Positions 25,447 to 34,026 of a DNA stretch of 64,000 nt are shown here, one piece after another (the first letter of the stretch is position 1; each line of letters begins with the position of its first letter). A model generated the notes under the pieces. The model searched no databases and had not been told where the DNA came from. It saw only the letters and a list, made by a program, of their open reading frames with translations. Source of the stretch: Pontiella sulfatireligans (GTDB lineage Bacteria > Verrucomicrobiota > Kiritimatiellia > Kiritimatiellales > Pontiellaceae). The position numbers and the translations under genes were made by a program. Location: NCBI RefSeq assembly GCF_900890705.1, contig NZ_CAAHFH010000001.1, positions 2,232,001-2,296,000 on the forward strand. The letters run 5' to 3'.

Positions 25447-26466
25447 TTAATTCAGTTTGCGCAGACTTCCGCGGTCGAGGAATTCAGGCTGGAGGAGGCG
25501 CTTCTGAACCGGCAGGTCGGGATCTTCCGTTCGCTCAATGATGATTTCGCCCCCGATCTGACCGAGTTTGCGCAGATCTGTTTTGTAGGTTGAGAGCCAG
25601 ACGGAACTTGGGGATCCCTCCACGGCGTCATAACCGACCAGGCTAACATCCTCGGGAACCCGCAACCCGTTAGCCTCCAGCGCGGCTTTCAGATGCAGCC
25701 CCATGCGGTCATGGTTGACCGCCACCGCCGTCACTCCGTTCTTCTTAATGAGCTCAACAGCGGGCTGATAGGCCGCCACAGAGTCATCGTCGGTCGCAAC
25801 CTGATCATAGGTAAAGACCTTGCTGCCGGGATAACCGCAGGCCGACGCCGATTCGATGAAGGCCCCCAGACGAATGCCTTTGTTGTAATCCGGGTAGGCG
25901 TGGCTGACCATCATGATGCGTTCATGGCCATATTCCTTGAACCGTCGCACGGTTTTGGCAAAAGCCTCGGCTCCATCGGTCAGGACGGCATCGCACGCCA
26001 GGGTCGGCGAATAGGTGTCCACCAATACGGCGGGCACCAGCGCCCCCTCGATCGCCCACAGCAGTTCATCCTCCGGGAAAATTCCGAGCATCAGCATGCC
26101 CGCCACGCTGCCGTCCGCCACAAACTTCGGCCGTTGGCGCTGTTCCTTGTTGGCGTTGTAGCCGCTGATCAGCAGATTTTTGTTATGCTCCACCATCGCC
26201 ATCTCCACCCCCTCGAAAATATGGAGATAATAGGGATCGTTAAACACGTGCAGACAGGAAGGATAGGCCAGCACCCCAAAGGCATCGCTGGTCTTGCGGC
26301 GCAGATTGCGCCCGGCCGAATTGGTGGTATAGCCCACCTGCTTGCAGGCCTTCAACACGCGTTTCAGCGTATCCTCCTTCACCTTGCCGGTGCCAAAGTT
26401 CAGCGCGCGCGACACGGTCGCCGTCGAGACCCCGGCCAGTTCAGCCACCTTGTGGATTTCACTCAT
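25447..26466 (-). CDS. LacI-family transcriptional regulator
   Basis: 339 residues. N-terminal HTH (HKVAELAGVSTATVSRALN, residues ~5-23) with hinge-helix region, followed by a periplasmic-binding-protein-like ligand domain (NDPYYLHIFEGVEMAM, VDTYSP, VGYDAVEGSPSSVWLSTYKTDL). AGGGGAA lies before ATG. Operators of the same type occur in its own promoter, before the HAD gene and between the second MFS and GH130. It is therefore a plausible local repressor of mannoside use. Confidence 0.93.
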   Translation of the reverse strand: MSEIHKVAELAGVSTATVSRALNFGTGKVKEDTLKRVLKACKQVGYTTNSAGRNLRRKTSDAFGVLAYPSCLHVFNDPYYLHIFEGVEMAMVEHNKNLLISGYNANKEQRQRPKFVADGSVAGMLMLGIFPEDELLWAIEGALVPAVLVDTYSPTLACDAVLTDGAEAFAKTVRRFKEYGHERIMMVSHAYPDYNKGIRLGAFIESASACGYPGSKVFTYDQVATDDDSVAAYQPAVELIKKNGVTAVAVNHDRMGLHLKAALEANGLRVPEDVSLVGYDAVEGSPSSVWLSTYKTDLRKLGQIGGEIIIERTEDPDLPVQKRLLQPEFLDRGSLRKLN

Positions 26467-26512
26467 ATTAATTCCCCTGCCTTAATTTCACCGAAAACAC
26501 CCGAAATCGTCA

Positions 26513-26542
26513 TGTAAACATTTACAATGTAAACGTGTTACA
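26513..26542. promoter_or_regulatory. Tandem LacI operators in the lacI promoter
   Basis: Two near-palindromes in a row: TGTAAACATTTACA (26513-26526) and TGTAAACGTGTTACA (26528-26542), 47-76 nt before the lacI start. The outer one overlaps the stop codon of the LamG gene. A very similar tandem module is at 40725-40764. Confidence 0.7.
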
Positions 26543-27116
26543 TTCCGGAATCAAGCAGTTCGTGTACACCTAATGCGCCCCAACTGATTCGGACTTCGTC
26601 GATAGCGCGCGGCTGATTTTGCGGGATCGTACCGCCGAGCGTCAGGGCAGATGCAAGCGGGGCCGCCCTGAGCTTGGAAAACCCGGACAACGGATGCTTC
26701 ATCGACTTCAGCGGGCCATCATTGGTCAGGTCGCGGTAATGAAGCGTAAGCCGCCCATCCTTTCCCTCGTTCGACACGCCCGGCTCCACCACCACCGCCG
26801 CGATATAGTATTTGTTCCCCGGCATTATCGGCACATTGAAAAAAGGTTGGTGCACCGTATCGAGGCCATCCTGGGAAAGGGTGAGCATCACGTTGCCACT
26901 GGTATTTAAACAGAGTCGCCAGCTATTGAGATACCAGCCGTTCCACTGCCCCACCAGATCCTGAAACCCATTATCCTCCGGCACCACAATCGCTTCCACG
27001 GTAATCGGGGAAGAGCCAAAACGGAACCGCGCGTTTTCAACCTCAAACTTCGCCCGCGCCCCTTTCGGGGTATGCCCCATTCCGCCGGCAACGGTCGCTG
27101 CACCTATTGCCTTCAA
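26538..27116 (-). CDS. LamG/concanavalin-like domain protein (probable fragment)
   Basis: 192 residues if started at TTG 27116, fewer if an internal ATG is used. The sequence (FEVENARFRFGSSPITVEAIVVP, WRLCLNTSGNVMLTLSQDG, KYYIAAVVVEPGV, LTLHYRDLTNDGPL, IDEVRISWGALGVHELL) matches the LamG repeats of the 45268-48348 protein. It has no signal peptide and its start overlaps the preceding stop (TTGA). Together these suggest it is the C-terminal part of a once longer protein. It ends directly at a LacI operator. Confidence 0.65.
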   Translation of the reverse strand: MKAIGAATVAGGMGHTPKGARAKFEVENARFRFGSSPITVEAIVVPEDNGFQDLVGQWNGWYLNSWRLCLNTSGNVMLTLSQDGLDTVHQPFFNVPIMPGNKYYIAAVVVEPGVSNEGKDGRLTLHYRDLTNDGPLKSMKHPLSGFSKLRAAPLASALTLGGTIPQNQPRAIDEVRISWGALGVHELLDSGM

Positions 27117-27523
27117 CGCCAGCCCATTGGAACCGGAGTCTTCGAGCGCTGCGCTCGAGTTGAATTTCCAATGCCACCGGCCATCCCACCACCAAGGCCG
27201 CCCTTGACGCCGCTGATTTCCGGCATCTTGATGTCCGGCATGGAAGCGTTCATTTTCGGCTGCACCACGATCCGCTTGCGCAATTTAGGCTTCTTCGTGG
27301 TCTTCTTTTTGATATTCACTGGAACCTGCAGTTTTTTAAGCGTCATCTTCGGACGGTTGACCGGCTTGGCCTCGAAGGCTTTCTCTTCCTTCTGGATCAC
27401 CGTCACGGCCACAAACGACAACGCGATGACAATGAGCACCGCATGGATACCCAGACTCACCAGCGCTGCGCTCGACTTAGCGTGCGCTGTAAAAAACGCC
27501 TTTCCTGTTTTTGATCTCTTCAT
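27113..27523 (-). pseudogene. N-terminal part of a membrane-anchored (TonB/vWA-like) protein
   Basis: 136 residues. A basic N-terminus leads to one transmembrane helix (SLGIHAVLIVIALSFVAVTVI), then a Lys/Pro-rich linker (KKLQVPVNIKKKTTKKPKLRKR) and the Gly-rich VKGGLGGGMAGGIG. Proteins with this head usually continue into a periplasmic domain. Here the frame ends soon after in a non-family-like tail (RAQRSKTPVPMGWR). I regard it as truncated. GGAAGGG precedes ATG 27523, which overlaps the stop of the upstream remnant (TAATG). Confidence 0.55.
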
Positions 27524-27678
27524 TAGCCCTTCCCCCCGCAGCCTATGCACGCGACATTCAGCTTGTCCATGGGCGCGGCACCTTTGGATCCATCTTCCAA
27601 GCCGCGGCTTGGAAGAATATTGAACATGGCCACGGAAGCCACGGATCCGATCTTTAAATATTGCCGTCTATTTTTCAT
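27523..27678 (-). pseudogene. Gfo/Idh/MocA oxidoreductase, N-terminal remnant
   Basis: A 51-residue ORF with GGAG before its ATG, starting 3 nt after the GH38 stop. It begins MKNRRQYLKIGSVASVAMF (twin-arginine-like leader) and reaches LNVACIGCGGKG, the start of the Rossmann fold of secreted Gfo/Idh/MocA oxidoreductases, where it stops. The rest of the ~400-residue enzyme is missing. It is placed as the next gene of the GH38 operon. Confidence 0.72.
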
Positions 27679-27681
27679 CGC

Positions 27682-30495
27682 CTACTCCACTTCGATTGTT
27701 GCGATTTTTCCCTTTTCAAGAGAGAGCGAAACGGAACCGTCTTCAATGGACAGTTCTTCACCGCGTTTCTCAATGAGGTTCAATTTCCAGGCCCTGGAAA
27801 CCGGCAGGCCGATTGAGACTTTGCCCTCCTGTATCTCGTCGGTCGGATTGAAGAGGCGCAGAACCATTCCTTCGCGGTCTTCCGCCTTTTTGACCGAAGA
27901 GAGCACCAGCGATTCGTTGTCGATGGCGTAGTGCGAAGCGACGGTCGGAAGCTCACCTCCGCGGTTCATGGAAATCTGCGTAACGGCCGGCTTGCTGTTC
28001 AGCTTGTCGGCTTCTGCATAGACCTTGCCTTCATCCCAGTTTCCAGCGTGCGGATAAATCGCATATTCGTAGTCTACCGTCTGGAGCATCTGGCTGCCGA
28101 GTGCTTCCGGGAACTCGGAGGAAACACGCGACTCAGTACAGATGCGGTTACGGATAGCGCGCAACAAGGTCAGCGCGAGCGTGCCACGATCATCTTCCAG
28201 CAATTGGAATTCGGTCAGACAGTTGTTGAGTACGGCCAGTCCGTTGGCCCCGTCGTTCGCGTCGCAAAATACGCTCATCGGGCGTAGCGCCATTTCGGGG
28301 AAAAACTCGCCGTTTTCATCTTTGTCGTGGACGATGCCACGGCGGTCGACGGTGAAATGTCCGGCCGCATCGGAGAAGTCGGTCTTAATATCGGTCGGAA
28401 TCATCAGACGCACACGGTGGTCTTTGGCGGTGTTATCGATAGAGGTCTTCACCTTCACGTGCTTGCTGTCTTTATTCAGCGTGATGCGCGAAACAATCTT
28501 CAGATCAACCAGACGCTCGGAACGCTTACCGAAGCCCTGCACCTTGACGTTTCCGTATTCGGCATGAGCCGGAACTTTCATGACGGTTTCAATGCCGATG
28601 GTGGCGCTGAGCGGTCCGTTGTCTTCCATCCAAATGCGCGAGCCAAAGCCGCGGTTGGTGATGATCTGGTTGCGGTATGGAGCGTAATAGGCCCAATAGT
28701 CGCCGGTATCCCCTTCGTCTTCGAAGTGGTGCATGTTTTCAATCACGCGGCCGTTTTGCTTATCGGTCAGGTTGAATGTGCCATCGGTGTTGACTTCGAC
28801 CTTGAGGAATTCATTTTCGAGCTGCGTTGCGCCTTGCCCGATGAAGCCGCCGGTGTGCTTGCGCATGCTCGGCCACCACTCTTCTTCGCGCCAGTAGGTC
28901 TCCTGATTGACGACTTTGACGACTTTATATCCGCCCGCCGGAATTTCGCCGGTGTCGAGATAGAGCTGATGACGGTCAACATAGTACGGCCACGGGCGCG
29001 CTTCGATATCGTGCACGGGCTGCTTGTGTTCGTCGCGCGTGATTTCCTGAATCGCGAGCGGCGAACCGTCGGCATCCGCGATTCCGAGCGTCCAGACACT
29101 TTCAGAGCGCGGGGTATCGACACCCATTTTTATGACTTCGCGAACCGGGCGCGGCTGCGGGTTGTGCAGCAGCAGCAGTGTGTCGGTCTGACCAAACGCG
29201 GAAAGGTCGAGACGCTTGAGCAAGCTCGCGAGCATGTCCTCATAAATCGTTTCGGAAATTTCGAGCGCCTGATTGAGGCGATACATGTTGTCGTCGACGG
29301 TCTTATCCTGCGTCACCCCGTTGATTGAATCGTGCGGGTGCGACTTCAGCAGATAGTTCCAGCCCTTTTGCAGGAAGCGCTGCGGATAGGTTTCGCCGAG
29401 CAGGCTCAGACCGGCGGCGAGGGGTTCGGTGCGACGCATCAGCGAATTTTCAACCTTCTTGTTGAGCTGCTTGATGTGGATACGGGTTGCCAGCGCGTTG
29501 GCCGAAGCACCACACGGCTCACCGTCGCGCAGTTCGCCGTGTACGACCGGCACAGTGGAGCGGTCGATCCGCTCATCAACGCCCGCGAAATATTCCTGCA
29601 GCGAGCTCATCCTGAACTCAATATCCGGCAACGCCTCATTACAGTCCGCTACCATTTTCGGCAGGTAGGGATTCGGCGTGGAGAAGTCGCAACCGCACAT
29701 GAGTAAACGCCAGTCGTCGATCAGCGTTTTATCCATGTTGTCCCAGGTGCGCTGCGCGGCATCCTTGACGTTTTCCTTGAAGTAGCCGTCCTCATGATCG
29801 ACGCGGAAATAGTCGTTCTGGAAATTCTCCTCGTCGGCGCGGTGATAGGCCACGCCGGTTTTTCCCCAATCCCACGAATAGACATTGTTGTCGTAGATGT
29901 TGTTCAGACGAACCGGGAAGTGCAGATAGAAATAGCCGTTCTGGCGGGTAAAGTGGCCGAGGCGCGAAGTCAGCAGTTCGGAGCCGTCGGGCGCGGTCCA
30001 CATGAACTCGCAGTTTGGCGCGCGCTCTTCCGATACTTTTTTGGCGGCGACGGCGTGCTCGATGCCGATATCACGATAGATCTGTGGAAACTGCGCGGTC
30101 TGCCCCCAGCCAAAGGTGTGGTAGGCAATCGGGTTGTAGCCGCCCAGCTCCTCGGCAAAACGAATGCCGGTCTGCAGGTTGCGTACGAGGCATTCTCCAG
30201 CAATTGGAAAAAGATCGGGCAACGTGTACCACGGCCCCACCGCGAGCTTTCCCGCCTTCACCAGCGCAGCGATCCGATCGCGATTTTCAGGGCGGATTTC
30301 GAGATAATCGTCCAGACACACGGTCTGGCCGTCCATCAGAAAACTTTCGTATTCCGGGTCGTTTTCCAGAATATCGATCAGCCAATCCATGAATTCGAGT
30401 AGTAGCGAACGCGTTTTCCAAATCGGATAGCGCCATTCACGGTCCCAGTGCGTGTGCGCGACAACCAGAGCAGTTTTTTTCTGTCGAGTAGACAT
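27682..30495 (-). CDS. GH38 alpha-mannosidase (atypical nucleophile region)
   Basis: 937 residues, cytoplasmic by absence of a signal peptide. The zinc site HTHWDREW (His14, His16, Asp18) and the late SHPHDSINGV are present, as is DLFPIAGECLVRN. The usual PDxFG...PQ segment reads YHTFGWGQTAQFPQI (125-139), so no Asp is found where the GH38 nucleophile/zinc ligand is expected. The C-terminal beta-sandwich (LENEFLKVEVNTDGTFNLTDK) is complete. ATG 30495 follows GGAAGG; the longer frame would enter intron sequence. It lies between a symporter and LacI, so alpha-mannoside breakdown is likely if it is active. Confidence 0.88.
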   Translation of the reverse strand: MSTRQKKTALVVAHTHWDREWRYPIWKTRSLLLEFMDWLIDILENDPEYESFLMDGQTVCLDDYLEIRPENRDRIAALVKAGKLAVGPWYTLPDLFPIAGECLVRNLQTGIRFAEELGGYNPIAYHTFGWGQTAQFPQIYRDIGIEHAVAAKKVSEERAPNCEFMWTAPDGSELLTSRLGHFTRQNGYFYLHFPVRLNNIYDNNVYSWDWGKTGVAYHRADEENFQNDYFRVDHEDGYFKENVKDAAQRTWDNMDKTLIDDWRLLMCGCDFSTPNPYLPKMVADCNEALPDIEFRMSSLQEYFAGVDERIDRSTVPVVHGELRDGEPCGASANALATRIHIKQLNKKVENSLMRRTEPLAAGLSLLGETYPQRFLQKGWNYLLKSHPHDSINGVTQDKTVDDNMYRLNQALEISETIYEDMLASLLKRLDLSAFGQTDTLLLLHNPQPRPVREVIKMGVDTPRSESVWTLGIADADGSPLAIQEITRDEHKQPVHDIEARPWPYYVDRHQLYLDTGEIPAGGYKVVKVVNQETYWREEEWWPSMRKHTGGFIGQGATQLENEFLKVEVNTDGTFNLTDKQNGRVIENMHHFEDEGDTGDYWAYYAPYRNQIITNRGFGSRIWMEDNGPLSATIGIETVMKVPAHAEYGNVKVQGFGKRSERLVDLKIVSRITLNKDSKHVKVKTSIDNTAKDHRVRLMIPTDIKTDFSDAAGHFTVDRRGIVHDKDENGEFFPEMALRPMSVFCDANDGANGLAVLNNCLTEFQLLEDDRGTLALTLLRAIRNRICTESRVSSEFPEALGSQMLQTVDYEYAIYPHAGNWDEGKVYAEADKLNSKPAVTQISMNRGGELPTVASHYAIDNESLVLSSVKKAEDREGMVLRLFNPTDEIQEGKVSIGLPVSRAWKLNLIEKRGEELSIEDGSVSLSLEKGKIATIEVE

Positions 30496-30547
30496 AATAT
30501 ACTTCCTTCCAATATTTTTAACTTTCACTTTCAATATTGCAAGGAAC

Positions 30548-31223
30548 GTCAATGCCCCTCACAGAACCGGACTTGTGGATTTCCCACATCCGGCTCTTCG
30601 ATTCATCTCACGCAACACGAACATCCCGCACTGGGACTGTCCCGCTCCACCGCCCTGTTCCTGCCAAGGCTTATGGAGCACCTTTCGCGTATTCCGATAT
30701 AAGGAAAAGCTTGAGCTCAGTTGTATCCATCTCAGTGTATGGCATCCTTCGCCTTTTCCCTTTACGACAAACCGTCAACCCCTTCGGGTGGCTCTATGTC
30801 CTCGGCGGGCATTACCCTGCCTACTCCCCTACTACGAGTTGATCCGACTACCGTAGCGACATACCGTCTCGTCGCCTCTTCGGCTTCCTCAACAGCTTCT
30901 ACGAAACGCTACGGTTCTCCCAAGTTCCGTCCTAAACAATTCATCCGCCCGCCACGGCCTGAGACCCCGACACGCCGTGCAACTCTCGCCCTTAGCGAGC
31001 CGCACGATACTGGCTTCCAGGAAATGAAACCCTTGGCCCTATGCAATAATGGAAAATTTCGGGGCTTATAGCCTTCACTTCCGTTGTGGCTGACGAACTG
31101 CTATTCCTACAGCTTCGACTGACTCGTTACCTCCTCAACCGTGTAGGTCTATTCCATGCCGGCGGCTAACCTTTGCATGGGCTGGATTGTCCAGCTTGTT
31201 TAAAACAGCTTTGCTTGGCGCAC
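30548..31223 (-). ncRNA. ORF-less group II intron (degenerate)
   Basis: Fills the gap between the second symporter and GH38. On the minus strand it begins GTGCGCC, matching the GUGYG 5' consensus, continues with domain-I-like sequence (GACGGAACTTGGGAGAACC) and reaches a clear domain V. No reverse transcriptase is encoded. After domain V I cannot fold a proper domain VI, so the branch point may be lost. The 3' boundary is approximate. Confidence 0.72.
30564..30596 (-). ncRNA. Group II intron domain V, copy 1
   Basis: 33-nt hairpin beginning GAGCCGGATGTGGGAAATCC and ending AAGTCCGGTTC, with the AGC-type base and GAAA loop of domain V. It differs from the copy at 36755-36787 by compensating stem changes. 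Confidence 0.85.
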
Positions 31224-31236
31224 TCATTTGATATCC

Positions 31237-32646
31237 TTATTTACTTTCGGCGCGGCGCTGTTCGAGCTCGGCCTTGATTTCATACATTCGTTTTTCAGTG
31301 AGCGAGTAGCGCCACATTGCAAGCGCACCGACAGAAAAGCCGATGGCAGGAATCAGTACAAACAACAGGCGCATTTTGAGAAAGGTGGCATCGGTCTGGT
31401 TGGCATCCAGCTCCACATTGAAACCAACCCAGTCGAGCGACAGGTTGGCAACGAGGAACGCCAGCGAAAAGGCCAGCTTGTTGACCCAGCTGTACATGGC
31501 TCCAAGTGTACCTTCGGCGCGGCGACCGGACTTGAGTTCCTCATAGTCGCATACATCCGCCAGCAGCGAAGGGATCAGCAACCAAAGCGCGGAAAACCCC
31601 GGCGCGATCATGATGGTCGTGATGAAGATCAGATAGGGATTGCCCTGGGTATAGAAAAACCAGCGCAGTGCGGCACCGACCCCCGCCAACAGCATAAAGC
31701 TGATAATTACGTGCCGTTTTCCGATCTTGAGCGACAACCACGTGGCCAGCGGAATCGCCGCCAGACTGACGATGGTGTTGATCGTGCCATTCATACCGAT
31801 AAGCGCGGCGCCGTCGGCCTTCACGCCCTCAAACATGTAGTAGATGATCAGATACTGCCCCGACAGGTCGGCCGTAAAATAACTCATCACCAACAGCAGA
31901 ATTGTGAGCAGCACCAACAGGAACGGCTTGTTCCGGAATGAATCCATGATGGCCACCCAAATGGATATACGTTCCTGCTTTTGCGCCTGTTCATGCAACC
32001 GCTCCTCGCAGAATTTAGAAGGGAAAAAGGCGGCCAGGAGGAACACCACCGAAATTCCGGCCGAGAGCCAGAGCACAGCGCGTAACGGCGAAGCGAAACC
32101 GTCCCAGAACAGAACCGCCGCGATCCAGGGCAGCAACAGGCCGGAGGCATTGGCCATGATGCTGCGAATAAACATCAGGCGCGTCCGCTCGTGATAATCG
32201 CCCGTCATTTCAAAGCCGAGCCCGTTGTAGGGCACAAGAAAGATGGTTGTCCCTGTAAAAAACACCATGGCACCCACTAAGGTGATCCAGAAATACTGCA
32301 TGCCGCTCAAACCTTCCGGAAGAAAGCCCCACAAGCCAACCAGTGCCAGCGCGGCAACAAGGGCTCCAGGAATAAGAAATGGAAGCCGACGCCCTCTTTT
32401 AAAACGCGCCTGATCAGAAATATGCCCACAGATAGGATCGGAAAAAGCGTTCCATAAATTTGGAATAAAGAGCGCCCACGCAATCAGCGTCGGGCTCATG
32501 TGCAACGTCATGTTAAGAATCGGGTTGGCAATGTTGTGAAAGGCATTATTCATGAGGGTGTCGTTCATCCCCCCCATGCCGTAGGCCAGTTTTTTACCGA
32601 ACGGAATTTTATCTTTTTTCGCTGTTTTGTGGTGTTCCTGTCCCAT
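31237..32646 (-). CDS. MFS glycoside:cation symporter, second copy
   Basis: 469 residues, 12 predicted helices, GPH-type like the symporter at 2526-3929 (KLAYGMGGMNDTLMNNAFHNIANPILNM, NLWNAFSDPICGHISDQARFKRGRRLPF). The start is ATG 32646 (MGQEHHK) behind AGGTG; the ATG at 32712 lacks a ribosome site. It faces GH130 across a short divergent promoter with a LacI operator and is upstream of GH38 on the same strand. It probably brings in mannosides. Confidence 0.9.
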   Translation of the reverse strand: MGQEHHKTAKKDKIPFGKKLAYGMGGMNDTLMNNAFHNIANPILNMTLHMSPTLIAWALFIPNLWNAFSDPICGHISDQARFKRGRRLPFLIPGALVAALALVGLWGFLPEGLSGMQYFWITLVGAMVFFTGTTIFLVPYNGLGFEMTGDYHERTRLMFIRSIMANASGLLLPWIAAVLFWDGFASPLRAVLWLSAGISVVFLLAAFFPSKFCEERLHEQAQKQERISIWVAIMDSFRNKPFLLVLLTILLLVMSYFTADLSGQYLIIYYMFEGVKADGAALIGMNGTINTIVSLAAIPLATWLSLKIGKRHVIISFMLLAGVGAALRWFFYTQGNPYLIFITTIMIAPGFSALWLLIPSLLADVCDYEELKSGRRAEGTLGAMYSWVNKLAFSLAFLVANLSLDWVGFNVELDANQTDATFLKMRLLFVLIPAIGFSVGALAMWRYSLTEKRMYEIKAELEQRRAESK

Positions 32647-32723
32647 TTTCACCTGCCTCGCGGATGGTGCCCGCTTAGATTGTTCAAATATTTTCCTTGT
32701 AAAGCCGCTCATTCTGCACAGGG

Positions 32724-32737
32724 TGTAAACGTTTGCG
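32724..32737. promoter_or_regulatory. LacI operator between MFS and GH130
   Basis: TGTAAACGTTTGCG, one mismatch from a perfect GTAAACGTTTAC palindrome, lies centrally in the divergent promoter. The following sequence holds an inverted repeat (GTTTGCG at 32731-32737, CGCAAAC at 32757-32763). It would allow joint control of both directions. Confidence 0.65.
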
Positions 32738-32811
32738 AGGCATTTTATCCAACAATGCGCAAACCTCGCACTTTAGTGCAGAAACGATTATACAACATCA
32801 GGAGACATTCG

Positions 32812-33894
32812 ATGAGCAAAGAAAGCACACTCGAGCAACCCGTAATTGATTTTACTGAAATCGAAACCATCACCAATCAGGGCACAGCACCGAAGATTAC
32901 CGGCCCGGTTGTAGCAAACATGCCATGGCAGGATCGTCCGGAAGATTCCAACGATGTGATGTGGCGCTTCGACCAAAACCCGATCATGGGTCCGCGCGAA
33001 ATTCCGTGCGCACTGGGCGTCTACAACAGCGGCCTGCTCCCCTACGAAGGCGGCTTCATCGGTGTCTTCCGAGTTGACCACATGGATACCGTCCCCTTCC
33101 TGCACCTGGGCTACAGTAAAGATGCCGTCAACTGGGACGTTGAACACGAGCCGATTCCCTTCGTCCGCGAAGACGGCACCCCCAGCATCATTCAGTGGGC
33201 CTACGACCCGCGCCTGGTCGAGATCGAAGGCGTCTACTATATTTCATGGTGCAACTCGCTAGACGGGCACGGCCCGACCATCGGACTGGCCGCCACCACC
33301 GACTTCAAAAACTTCACCCAGCTCGAAAACGCCTTCCTGCCCTTCAACCGCAACGGCGTGCTTTTCCCGAAAAAATTTGACGGCCGCTTTGCCATGTTCA
33401 GCCGTCCATCCGACAACGGCCACACCCCGTTCGGCGACATTTTCCTCTCCTACAGCCCGGACATGAAATACTGGGGCGAACACCGCTGGGTGATGGGCGC
33501 GGACTTCAAGCACGGCTGGTGGCAGGGAGTTAAAATTGGCGCAGGCTCCATTCCAATTGAAACCAGCGAAGGCTGGCTCTCCTTCTACCATGGTGTTACC
33601 AGCACCTGTAACGGCAACATCTACTCCGTCGGAGCCTCCCTGCACGACCTCAAAGATCCTACCATCGTCCTCAAGCGTAGCTACACCGCGCTACTGGCAC
33701 CGGAAATGGACTATGAAGTTTCAGGGCGCGTCCCGAACGTCGTCTTCCCATGCGCGGCTCTGGCCGATGCCGAAACCGGGCGCATCGCCGTTTACTACGG
33801 CGCGGCTGACACCCACATGGGCATCGCCTTCACGACCATCGATGACGTGATGGAATACCTCAACAACGAAAAGCCGCGCGAACACTGCAGCTAA
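32812..33894 (+). CDS. GH130 beta-mannoside phosphorylase
   Basis: 360 residues, five-bladed propeller family that phosphorolyses beta-mannosides to mannose 1-phosphate. Visible are MWRFDQNPIMGP near the N-terminus, the catalytic-Asp block QWAYDPRLVEIEGVYYISWC, and FPKKFDGRFAMFSRPSDNGH. CAGGAGA lies upstream of ATG 32812. With GH38, GH2 and a symporter nearby, Man-beta-1,4-GlcNAc or manno-oligosaccharide use is likely; the subfamily cannot be fixed by eye. Confidence 0.9.
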   Translation: MSKESTLEQPVIDFTEIETITNQGTAPKITGPVVANMPWQDRPEDSNDVMWRFDQNPIMGPREIPCALGVYNSGLLPYEGGFIGVFRVDHMDTVPFLHLGYSKDAVNWDVEHEPIPFVREDGTPSIIQWAYDPRLVEIEGVYYISWCNSLDGHGPTIGLAATTDFKNFTQLENAFLPFNRNGVLFPKKFDGRFAMFSRPSDNGHTPFGDIFLSYSPDMKYWGEHRWVMGADFKHGWWQGVKIGAGSIPIETSEGWLSFYHGVTSTCNGNIYSVGASLHDLKDPTIVLKRSYTALLAPEMDYEVSGRVPNVVFPCAALADAETGRIAVYYGAADTHMGIAFTTIDDVMEYLNNEKPREHCS

Positions 33895-33900
33895 GTAGAG

Positions 33901-33920
33901 GGCGGCGGGAAATCGCCGCC
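33901..33920 (+). terminator. Hairpin after GH130
   Basis: GGCGGCG and CGCCGCC form a 7-bp GC stem a few bases after the GH130 stop. There is no U-tract, so it may be an attenuating or mRNA-stabilising hairpin. Confidence 0.45.
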
Positions 33921-34026
33921 TTGAACCGCATTATCACGAACAAGGAATGTCGAATTTTGAAATATAGATTCCCTTCAAAACTCGGAGTTTCTTGTTCATT
34001 GTTCGATATCCAAAAAGGTAACTATT

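Noticed and set aside
27594-27613. 20-bp perfect palindrome TTCCAAGCCGCGGCTTGGAA
   Set aside because: At first grouped with the intergenic palindromes, but it is coding sequence of the Gfo/Idh/MocA remnant (LPSRGLED) and its centre differs.
30553-31226. Short plus-strand frames between MFS and GH38
   Set aside because: They overlap structured intron sequence with a clear domain V on the minus strand and show no protein-like features.
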